Below are positions 7,423 to 12,420 of a DNA stretch of 12,420 nt, one piece after another. The position numbers and the translations under genes were made by a program. Numbering within the stretch: the first letter of the stretch is position 1; each line of letters opens with the position of its first letter. Origin of the DNA: an uncultured Armatimonadota bacterium (GTDB taxonomy: Bacteria; Armatimonadota; Armatimonadia; Armatimonadales; Armatimonadaceae); assembly GCA_903881535.1 (NCBI GenBank), contig CAIRTT010000621.1:1-12420 (forward strand), given 5' to 3'. Under the pieces are notes generated by a model that saw only the letters and a program-made list of their open reading frames with translations, did not search any database and was not told where the DNA came from.

Positions 7423-8516
7423 GCTGCGAGCTTCCTTTCGGCGCACTGCGTGATGACATCCACGAGGCGGCCATAGTTTTTACGGGCATCAAACTTGTCA
7501 ATCGCGTGCTGCCGCGCGGCCGCGCCCCAGGCTTTGCGAAGCGCTGCACCTGCAATGACATCCCCAAGGGCAGCCGTCCACGCCGCTGCGTCATCGGTGG
7601 GAAGAATCAACCCGGACTCAAGGTGCCGGACCGCTTCGGGGAGCGCTGCAACATTTGTCGTGAGGACTGGCAGGCCCGCGGCGAGCGCTTCGAGGACAGC
7701 AAGCGGGAGGCAGTCTCCATTGCTTGGAAACACAAATGCGCCGGCAATCCGGTAGAGGTCGATGAGGGCATCCGAGTTCGGCGTCAGGCCGTAGTGGAGC
7801 TGGATGCCATCCATGTCCCCTTTAATGTCAGTCGTTTTTGTAACAATATGGAGCGTTGCCCGGTTGCGCGTGATCGTGCTCAGACCGCGCCAGGCATCGA
7901 GGAGTGTCTGACCACCCTTACGGTAAAAGTCCCCTCCCACGAAGAGCAAATGCGTGTGGGCATCGGGTGTGCGAGTTCCAAAGTTCCAGCGATTGGTGTC
8001 TATGCCGGGTGGGATGACAATGACTTTATTGGCATCTATTCCGTAATCGTTTACGAGCGAGCCCTTGGCCCACTCCGACCATGTGACGAGGCGGGATGCT
8101 GCGTGGAAGGCGCGTGTATTAAGCTTCTTCTTGAAGGCCTCGATGGCAGTGGGGCTGGTTGCGTGGCTGTAGCTCGCACCAAGAGAATCGTATTGCAACG
8201 GGGTTGCATCCAGAGAGACCACGGATGGAATCATCCGCATCAGATCTGCCGAAAGCAGTGATGTCACTTGTGAATGGAAGAACAGACCCTGCAATTGGGA
8301 TTGATGGCGCTTGAGGTAGAGACGCGCCCCAAAGCTTGCGCGGAGGCTCCAGTTACTGCGGATCCCAGGGAGGCGTTGATACCAGTGGGTATTGTCATCG
8401 TAGGCTAACCGAATGGCATGTGGCGTCACTGCAGCAACACCATCCAGCTGTTGCTGGAGGTTTTGTGCATGGGTTACGTGCCCGAGTGAATATTCCAATG
8501 CCAAGCCAAGATGCAT
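7419..8516 (-). CDS. GT4-type glycosyltransferase (GT-B fold), DX7E variant
   Basis: A 365-residue GT4-family enzyme, probably adding one sugar to a lipid-linked EPS repeat. Family features: TWSEWAKGSL and VIVIPPGIDTNRW in the inter-domain region (145-177), LLFVGGDFYRKGG (190-202, with a phosphate-contacting basic pair R199-K200), and the donor site FPSNGDCLPLAVLEALAAGLPV (from 263), where D268 and E276 form D-x7-E instead of E-x7-E. It resembles the GT4 gene at 8732-9871 in the same segments (SDWVGESL, IPPGVDTHRF, LFVGGDFERKGG, GDCYSMVAMEAMACG), so the two look like diverged paralogues. This is the first gene of the downstream operon. The start at 8516 has only a weak ribosome site (GGA about 10 bases upstream). 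Its stop overlaps the next start by 4 bases. Confidence 0.9.
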   Translation of the reverse strand: MHLGLALEYSLGHVTHAQNLQQQLDGVAAVTPHAIRLAYDDNTHWYQRLPGIRSNWSLRASFGARLYLKRHQSQLQGLFFHSQVTSLLSADLMRMIPSVVSLDATPLQYDSLGASYSHATSPTAIEAFKKKLNTRAFHAASRLVTWSEWAKGSLVNDYGIDANKVIVIPPGIDTNRWNFGTRTPDAHTHLLFVGGDFYRKGGQTLLDAWRGLSTITRNRATLHIVTKTTDIKGDMDGIQLHYGLTPNSDALIDLYRIAGAFVFPSNGDCLPLAVLEALAAGLPVLTTNVAALPEAVRHLESGLILPTDDAAAWTAALGDVIAGAALRKAWGAAARQHAIDKFDARKNYGRLVDVITQCAERKLAA

Positions 8517-8592
8517 ACGTCGCGTTCCAATCCATCAGGACAGTGAGTGAGTCCCTAGTAGGAATATCGGCACGTGGCTAGCGGAATTGAAG

Positions 8593-8633
8593 AGCCCAAT
8601 GCTCACATTACGTGAAATGTGAGGGCTGTTTTT
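8593..8633 (+). terminator. Hairpin plus T-run oriented to the plus strand, or an operator-like dyad
   Basis: A perfect 8-base inverted repeat, CTCACATT at 8602-8609 and AATGTGAG at 8616-8623, encloses a 6-base loop. It is extended by AGCC (8593-8596) with GGCT (8624-8627), leaving bulged bases on the left arm. On the plus strand it is followed by GTTTTT (8628-8633), the form of an intrinsic terminator for rightward transcription, yet no plus-strand gene is visible. On the minus strand no T-run follows it. It sits in the leader of the operon that starts at 8516, so it may be a protein-binding dyad, a leader hairpin, or a stop for antisense transcription. Confidence 0.5.
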
Positions 8634-8665
8634 CCAGTTAATATGGATGAATGCGTTGATGAAAA
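8628..8665 (-). promoter_or_regulatory. Possible sigma-70-type promoter for the downstream EPS operon
   Basis: On the minus strand, TTTTCA lies 16 bases before TATTAA, each matching four of six bases of the -35 and -10 consensus. A transcript from here would carry the 8593-8627 hairpin in a leader of about 110 bases before ATG 8516. The match is weak and would be easy to find by chance. It is listed because the 215-base gap and the candidate terminator before it make a promoter in this region likely. Confidence 0.22.
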
Positions 8666-8671
8666 TTGCAG

Positions 8672-8706
8672 CTGGGGCCGCCCCACCAACGGCAGGCCAG
8701 CCCCAG
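8672..8706 (-). terminator. Candidate terminator after the upstream exosortase operon
   Basis: Read on the minus strand, CTGGGGC (8706-8700) pairs with GCCCCAG (8678-8672) across a 21-base GC-rich loop able to form further pairs. CTGCAATTTT follows. It begins 26 bases after the stop of the GT4 gene at 8732. The T-run is short and starts several bases beyond the stem, so this is a weak intrinsic terminator at best. If it works, the EPS genes from 8516 onward need their own promoter in 8517-8671. Confidence 0.4.
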
Positions 8707-8731
8707 TCGTCAATCTAAATCCCAAGATCTA

Positions 8732-9871
8732 TCAGGCTACACGGAGCTCTGGTGACCGCGTGGAAAGGCATTCAGCGATGATGTTACCCAAGCGGTGTGC
8801 ACAGTTGCTGGCATCGAATGCTTCCGTGGCACGGATGCGTGCTGTAGCTGCCATGTTGTTGCGGAGGTTTATATCTGCGACGAGCGTATCGAGCTTTGCC
8901 GCAAATGCAGCTGTATCCCCAGGCTTGCAGAGGTAGCCTGTTTGGCCATCCGCAATGATGTCCCCGATCCCGCCGATATCGGAAATGACCACGGGCACCC
9001 CGCAGGCCATCGCTTCCATAGCGACCATCGAGTAACAATCCCCCACCGTCGGCAGCGCAAAAATGTGGCTGTTTTGGTAGAGGGCTATCAGCTCAGGAGA
9101 GTTAGGCCCGATGCCGCGGCGAACCGTTACATTGGATGGCAGATTGCGGATTTCATCCCGTGTTACAACCGTCAGGTGGACATCTGACAGATGTCGTTCC
9201 GCCCACGCGAGCAACCCAGGGCCACCTTTACGTTCAAAGTCACCGCCGACAAAGAGAACCTCAACCGGAGCGCTGAGATTCACACTTGCTTCCGCCGTAT
9301 GCCGTGGGTGAAAGCGATGCGTGTCAACTCCGGGCGGGATGGTGTGGATGATGTCCATAGGGACATCCCAGTCGTGGTGGAGGCTTTCGCCAACCCAGTC
9401 ACTCCAAGGGAAAAAAGCAGTTCCATGACGGTAAATGCGCTCGGTTGCCCGCCGTTTCCATGCAGCAAAGCGACCTGAGCGGGCCTTTGTATACCCGTAT
9501 GGCTCCCCCATATCCGCCATTTGATTCGGCGTCATGTCCATCACAAAGAATGCCGGATACCGCTCCACAATGTGTGGGAGGCTTTTGGCAGCCCAACTGC
9601 CCCACAAAATGGCATCGATGTCGCCAAGGGCCGCTACGCCACACTCGATTTCGCTGCGTGCACAGAGGGTTCCAGCGATGCCATTTGGAAGACCTGGAAC
9701 GCGAAACAGCCAGTGGTCGCCACCGCCGTATTCCACAGGGATAAGGGTTGCATCGACTTTTGGATGTTCGCTCAGACCCTGCATCAAGTTCAAGGCATGG
9801 GATTTAAGCCCCACTTGTTGATCGAGGACACAGGCAATCCGTAGCTTCCGCGGGGATGTTAGATTAGCCAT
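8732..9871 (-). CDS. GT4-type glycosyltransferase (GT-B fold), DX7E variant
   Basis: A 379-residue GT4-family enzyme. The N-terminal half starts at RKLRIACVLDQQVGLKSHALNL (from 8), a glycine- and His-containing acceptor loop typical of the family. The second half has PWSDWVGESL (155-164), TIPPGVDTHRF (177-187), VLFVGGDFERKGG (205-217) and the donor site LPTVGDCYSMVAMEAMACGVPVVISDIGGIGDII. D278 and E286 form D-x7-E in place of E-x7-E. ADGQTGYLCKPGD (307-319) closes the site. I start it at ATG 9871 because the conserved region begins a few residues later and this ATG overlaps the EpsI stop by 8 bases; the longer frame to 10021 is Arg/Ser-rich and lies inside EpsI. Its place directly after exosortase and EpsI suggests it acts in the same pathway, possibly on the glycan the sorted protein meets; this is inference. 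Confidence 0.9.
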   Translation of the reverse strand: MANLTSPRKLRIACVLDQQVGLKSHALNLMQGLSEHPKVDATLIPVEYGGGDHWLFRVPGLPNGIAGTLCARSEIECGVAALGDIDAILWGSWAAKSLPHIVERYPAFFVMDMTPNQMADMGEPYGYTKARSGRFAAWKRRATERIYRHGTAFFPWSDWVGESLHHDWDVPMDIIHTIPPGVDTHRFHPRHTAEASVNLSAPVEVLFVGGDFERKGGPGLLAWAERHLSDVHLTVVTRDEIRNLPSNVTVRRGIGPNSPELIALYQNSHIFALPTVGDCYSMVAMEAMACGVPVVISDIGGIGDIIADGQTGYLCKPGDTAAFAAKLDTLVADINLRNNMAATARIRATEAFDASNCAHRLGNIIAECLSTRSPELRVA

Positions 9872-10526
9872 TGTCAACAAGGTGTGCAGGAATTTCAAGG
9901 CGGTTCCACAGCGTGGCGGCAAAGTCACGGAATGCAGCTGAAGCCTTCGGGTCATCCGGACGGTTGCGTGGCACTGCACGTTGGAGGCGGAAGAAGCAGA
10001 CAGGCGTGCCCTTTTTGCCAATCAGTGCGGATGCTAGCATTTGCATCCGGATTTGCGTGACCTGCTGGATGATGGTTTTGTCAACCACATACAGATACAG
10101 AACTTCAAAGTCAGTATCGGCGGTGCCACCGACCATCTTACAGAGGCGCGCATCGACATTGGTTCCTGGCAGAGTTTCCGTGTGGTCATTTTCGAGACGC
10201 CAACCAGCGCCAATCATACAGGCGCGTGGGTCATGGAGCGCGCTGCGATCCGTGCCGCCAATCAGGAGGACATCAATACGTCCAGCATCCGGGCTGTTGT
10301 ACACAGGCCCAGCAAGGTCTGCGGCACTAAGAGCTGCTTTGACTTCCGGTGCGAATTCGGTGTCATCAGCGCGGGTTGCGCCGTTGACATCGCTTGGGAT
10401 GCGTTGCTTGATCGCACTGAGTCCCTTGAATTTCGGCGGTGGTGGTGGGTTCCAGGTTGCGTTTACGCCTGCGGCAACAAGTGCCGTGATGACTAAAAGA
10501 GCGGAAGCCCGGCGAAGGTCTTGCAT
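9864..10526 (-). CDS. EpsI-like exosortase-associated protein (DUF3485 type)
   Basis: A 220-residue protein with an N-terminal membrane anchor or signal (ALLVITALVAAGVNA, about 9-23), followed by an extracytoplasmic domain. The EpsI signature H-x-P-x-x-C followed by G-W is present: H98-D99-P100, C103, then G108-W109. The C-terminal half has FEVLYLYVVD and the QIRMQMLASALIG segment seen in EpsI proteins. EpsI is usually fused to, or encoded directly after, an exosortase; here it is a separate gene overlapping the exosortase end by 34 bases. Its biochemical role is not settled; Cys and His in the signature suggest a thiol or metal function, which is inference. The start ATG 10526 has AAAGG 7 bases upstream. 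Confidence 0.87.
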   Translation of the reverse strand: MQDLRRASALLVITALVAAGVNATWNPPPPPKFKGLSAIKQRIPSDVNGATRADDTEFAPEVKAALSAADLAGPVYNSPDAGRIDVLLIGGTDRSALHDPRACMIGAGWRLENDHTETLPGTNVDARLCKMVGGTADTDFEVLYLYVVDKTIIQQVTQIRMQMLASALIGKKGTPVCFFRLQRAVPRNRPDDPKASAAFRDFAATLWNRLEIPAHLVDNG

Positions 10527-11380
10527 TTCATTGCCTTTGCGAACGAGAAGAGGAGAACAGCGCAGAGTACGAGGCTGATTAGGCCCGACCAGTCGTGGAA
10601 AGCGTGTGCGACACTTGCACCGGCGATTTCCCCGGAGACACCAATCATCATGATCCGGATGCTATTGACGAGGATGGACAGCGGGAGACTCACGAGGAAG
10701 ATAACCCAGCGGCGCCAAGCAGGCCCATCGGTCAGATACGAGAATGTGCTACTGAAGGTGAGGAGGGTCAGGAGGAGCTTGAATCCGGAGCATGGGACAT
10801 CCACATTGAGGGTGTAGTTGTCCATGTGGATGAGGTTGCCATCCTGGCGCGGATGAAACATCGTCAGCTTAAGTAACGCCGTTGCACCGACAGTTGAGAA
10901 GCGTTGCAGCCCCTGAGTGGCATCATTCAGCAGTGGGCCAGGCAGTGGTGCCATCAGCCATGCAAAGATGAGTGGGAACAGCAGCGGTCCCTTTATCACA
11001 CGAGTGCCAAGCACCGTCCATGCTGCAAACGAAAGTGTCATCAACAAACCAAGCGAGAGGAGGGCTTCTGTCTGGATTTTTGCGGCAAACACAAGGATTC
11101 CAAGTCCTGCGGCAACGCCCACTCCTGCGGTGAGGTTTGGCGTGATGCCGGCTGCAGTGATTTCCTTGCGTTTTACCCAGAGGATTGCCGCGGTGATAAA
11201 TGGAACGAAGACAGCGTGTCCGTAGTAGGTTTCAGGCTTCGTCCATTCCCAATACCAAAAGCGGATTGCCGGCAGGGCGATGTATGCCAGCAGGGCGGTG
11301 AAAGCCGTGATCATCCCGCCAACTAGGACGGGATTGCCAGCCTGCACGGGCTTGGAAAGTGGCAGCTCCATTGTTTTCAT
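10493..11380 (-). CDS. Exosortase (PEP-CTERM protein-sorting cysteine transpeptidase)
   Basis: A 295-residue multi-pass inner-membrane protein of the exosortase/archaeosortase family, which cuts PEP-CTERM tails of secreted proteins and is thought to join the product to a cell-surface acceptor. About eight hydrophobic segments are visible. Family motifs in order: YYGHAVFVPF (52-61, the YxHG-like entry), APLPGPLL (144-151), the catalytic Cys in VPCSGFKLL (C197), the Arg in ILVNSIRIMM (R242) and the His in FHDWSGLIS (H262). The C/R/H set is complete, so the enzyme should be active. I start at ATG 11380, where GGAG lies 10 bases upstream; the frame extends to 11509, but that stretch is Arg-rich and unlike a membrane-protein N terminus. 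A further ATG at 11371 is possible. The match to the PEP-CTERM gene next door suggests a resident substrate. Confidence 0.95.
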   Translation of the reverse strand: MKTMELPLSKPVQAGNPVLVGGMITAFTALLAYIALPAIRFWYWEWTKPETYYGHAVFVPFITAAILWVKRKEITAAGITPNLTAGVGVAAGLGILVFAAKIQTEALLSLGLLMTLSFAAWTVLGTRVIKGPLLFPLIFAWLMAPLPGPLLNDATQGLQRFSTVGATALLKLTMFHPRQDGNLIHMDNYTLNVDVPCSGFKLLLTLLTFSSTFSYLTDGPAWRRWVIFLVSLPLSILVNSIRIMMIGVSGEIAGASVAHAFHDWSGLISLVLCAVLLFSFAKAMKCKTFAGLPLF

Positions 11381-11529
11381 TTCGCGTTTGCTCCGATGAA
11401 CCGTCCGAGGTGATGCACGGTTGCGATTCCATACACATCGGTTATCGGCAGGTCGAGCGGACATCTGAAGGCGAAAGTTCGGATGATATTCGACCTTATC
11501 CGGGGCCATTTCGGGTGGCGCAATTGAAA

Positions 11530-11560
11530 GTTTGTGTTCGTCTAAGCGGAGTCCACAAAC
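11530..11560. repeat. Inverted repeat GTTTGTG-N17-CACAAAC upstream of the exosortase operon
   Basis: GTTTGTG (11530-11536) and CACAAAC (11554-11560) are perfect 7-base inverted copies 17 bases apart. They lie in the gap between the PEP-CTERM terminator and the exosortase gene, about 150-180 bases before ATG 11380. The size and position suit an operator or activator site in the operon's promoter region. I see no convincing -35/-10 pair or sigma-54 site to place next to it, so the role is open. Confidence 0.35.
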
Positions 11561-11574
11561 ATTGCCTTAAATGC

Positions 11575-11618
11575 AAAAACCCCGTCCCTCCGGGTGTTGC
11601 CGGAAGGACGGGGTTTTT
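11575..11618. terminator. Strong symmetrical intrinsic terminator after the PEP-CTERM gene
   Basis: A 13-base perfect inverted repeat joins AAAAACCCCGTCC (11575-11587) to GGACGGGGTTTTT (11606-11618). A second small stem lies inside, TCCGG (11589-11593) with CCGGA (11600-11604). The A-run and T-run sit on opposite sides of the GC stem, so it can act in both directions. Transcripts of the PEP-CTERM gene meet it 10 bases after the stop at 11628. It separates that gene from the exosortase operon. Confidence 0.92.
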
Positions 11619-11627
11619 CAGCAGTGC

Positions 11628-12233
11628 TTAGGCAAGCTTACGACGGCGTGCACGGATGACGAGGCCACCGAGACCAGATGCGAGCATACCCATGGCTGCC
11701 CATTCGCCTGGCTCTGGAACACCAACAGTCAAGTTGTATGCATTTACACCTGTGGAGGAGAAATATGGGTTGCCATTTGCTCCAAGAACGCCACTGGTCG
11801 AGAATGTACCGTTGATTGTTGTTGCACTAGGATCGCCAATTTGAAGCGCAAGGTCATCCATCCAATCACCGCTTGTGAACGTGACCAGACCGTTGTAGAC
11901 AAAGTTCTGTCCGCTTACTGTGTTCTGCGTCGCAGTGAATGTTCCAGACAGGAACGTAGGAGGAGCATATACGCCATTGGTAAATGGCTGCATCGAACTA
12001 ACAACGAATGTTCCATTCGCGATATCGATGGTGGTGAGGTAGTTGGAGCCAGGGGTACCTGGGAAGAATGTAAAACATTCCCAGTTGCCCACGTCGGTGA
12101 CCTGACCTGCGGATTCAGTAACGTTTCCGTAAGCCTTCACTACTCCGTTGAACAATGTGTAGTCTGCATTTGCAGTGGTCGAGATGGCGATAGTTGCAGC
12201 GATTGCAATCGCACCTTTAGTGATGATATTCAT
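11628..12233 (-). CDS. PEP-CTERM secreted protein, probable exosortase substrate
   Basis: A 201-residue protein. The signal peptide is 1-23 (MNIITKGAIAIAATIAISTTANA, AxA cut before D24). A body of about 150 residues follows, rich in Thr, Ser, Gly, Asn and beta-strand-like stretches; the phrase GTF recurs (NGTFVVSS, SGTFTATQ, NGTFSTSG). The C terminus is a textbook PEP-CTERM tail: VPEP at 172-175, a hydrophobic segment (about 177-193, EWAAMGMLASGLGGLVI) and a basic end (RARRRK, 194-199). I recognise no enzymatic domain in the body, and there is a single Cys (C53). Expected fate is export, sorting by the exosortase and display at the surface or in the EPS matrix. GAAGGG lies about 12 bases before the ATG. 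The gene is followed by its own terminator, so it can be expressed separately from the exosortase operon. Confidence 0.93.
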   Translation of the reverse strand: MNIITKGAIAIAATIAISTTANADYTLFNGVVKAYGNVTESAGQVTDVGNWECFTFFPGTPGSNYLTTIDIANGTFVVSSMQPFTNGVYAPPTFLSGTFTATQNTVSGQNFVYNGLVTFTSGDWMDDLALQIGDPSATTINGTFSTSGVLGANGNPYFSSTGVNAYNLTVGVPEPGEWAAMGMLASGLGGLVIRARRRKLA

Positions 12234-12248
12234 TTTCGTTTTGTTTTC

Positions 12249-12276
12249 CCTTCGAAGGTTGCCTCACATTGGAGGC
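12249..12276 (-). promoter_or_regulatory. Leader of the PEP-CTERM gene: small hairpin and a palindrome over the ribosome site
   Basis: On the minus strand GCCTC and GAGGC (12276-12272 and 12265-12261) form a 5-base stem with a 6-base loop. This is followed by the 10-base palindrome CCTTCGAAGG (12258-12249), whose last bases are part of the only ribosome-site-like sequence (GAAGGG) before ATG 12233. Pairing there could lower translation. The elements are short, and chance cannot be excluded. Confidence 0.25.
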
Positions 12277-12288
12277 GGTGATGGCGGC

Positions 12289-12420
12289 TTAGCCGCCTAT
12301 TACCGAAGATAGGCCCAAGTGAATACGTTGATTCAGGCCGGCATGAGCCTCCTTCGGATTTCTGTACGCGGCTGATGCATGATGCCAGGCATATCCCGGC
12401 TCGCCATCAGCTGTGCAACC
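12289..12420 (-). CDS. Possible C-terminal end of an upstream gene, cut by the window edge
   Basis: On the minus strand one frame is open from the right edge for 43 codons to TAA (12291-12289). It reads ADGEPGYAWHHASAAYR and on to LGLSSVIGG, with mixed polar and hydrophobic residues. The stop sits in the centre of the 15-base palindrome GGCGGCTTAGCCGCC (12283-12297). A second minus frame is also open over much of the stretch but is Arg/Ser/Cys-rich, like a shadow. I do not recognise the sequence. If real, the upstream gene ends 55 bases before the PEP-CTERM start. Otherwise this is a structured non-coding leader: GCTGATG (12371-12377) with CATCAGC (12405-12411), and ACCGAAG (12302-12308) with CTTCGG-type partners (12352-12357), are further inverted pairs. 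Confidence 0.35.
   Translation of the reverse strand, partial: GCTADGEPGYAWHHASAAYRNPKEAHAGLNQRIHLGLSSVIGG

Noticed and set aside
7317..8261. Long plus-strand open frame of 314 codons
   Set aside because: It lies opposite two well-supported GT4 genes, is rich in Cys, Arg and His, and shows no domain; it is a shadow of the minus-strand genes.
9872..10021. 50-residue N-terminal extension of the GT4 gene
   Set aside because: It lies wholly inside EpsI, is Arg/Ser-rich, and the conserved Rossmann start follows ATG 9871 directly.
11381..11509. 43-residue N-terminal extension of the exosortase
   Set aside because: It is Arg-rich and polar, not like an exosortase N terminus, and a GGAG site supports ATG 11380.
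11381..11574. Sigma-54 (-24/-12) promoter for the exosortase operon
   Set aside because: No TGGCAC-N5-TTGC-like element is present in this gap or upstream of the PEP-CTERM gene.
11571..12281. Plus-strand open frame of 236 codons opposite the PEP-CTERM gene
   Set aside because: It runs through the terminator hairpin, is very Cys/Arg-rich, and sits opposite a protein with a clear signal peptide and PEP-CTERM tail.
12289..12400. c-di-GMP (GEMM) riboswitch before the PEP-CTERM gene
   Set aside because: A CCGGCCTGAA stretch resembles part of GEMM-I, but the core GCAAACC and ACGCAAAGCC elements are absent.
1..12420. tRNA, rRNA, CRISPR array, insertion sequence or attachment site
   Set aside because: I saw no spaced direct repeats, no transposase-like frame, no terminal inverted repeats around a gene and no cloverleaf.

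Overview
The window holds a bacterial exopolysaccharide (EPS) locus joined to an exosortase/PEP-CTERM protein-sorting module. Every gene I can support lies on the minus strand, so transcription runs from high to low coordinates. The exosortase, the EpsI-like partner, the EpsD-like peptidyl-prolyl isomerase homologue and a PEP-CTERM protein point to a diderm (Gram-negative type) environmental bacterium. GC looks close to 54%. The PEP-CTERM tail style would fit Armatimonadota, but that is a guess; Verrucomicrobia, Planctomycetes and Proteobacteria also carry such systems.

Layout in transcription order. (1) 12289-12420: possible C-terminal end of an upstream gene. (2) 11628-12233: a secreted PEP-CTERM protein, closed by a strong symmetrical terminator at 11575-11618. 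(3) 11380 down to 8732: exosortase, EpsI-like protein and a GT4 glycosyltransferase, in overlapping reading frames, with a candidate terminator at 8672-8706. (4) A 215-base gap (8517-8731) with a second hairpin whose T-run faces the other strand. (5) 8516 down to the left edge: two more GT4 glycosyltransferases, the EpsD-like protein, a Wza-type export protein, a Wzz/GumC-type chain-length protein, a degenerate tyrosine-kinase-like ATPase, a membrane GT2 glycosyltransferase, an unannotated 44-residue two-helix membrane protein, and the start of another membrane protein cut by the edge. Genes in block 5 overlap by 4 bases or lie 1-43 bases apart, so this is very probably one operon.

How they would work together (inference from families): the GT2 and GT4 enzymes build a lipid-linked repeat unit or polymer. 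The Wzz-like protein, with the ATPase-like partner, controls chain length, and the SLBB-rich export protein carries the chain across the outer envelope. The exosortase processes PEP-CTERM proteins such as the one at the right end, probably attaching or releasing them at the surface alongside the EPS. Points most worth following are the ATPase with altered Walker A' and Walker B residues and no tyrosine tail, the overlooked 44-residue protein, and a roughly fourfold excess of the pentamer GGATG on both strands.
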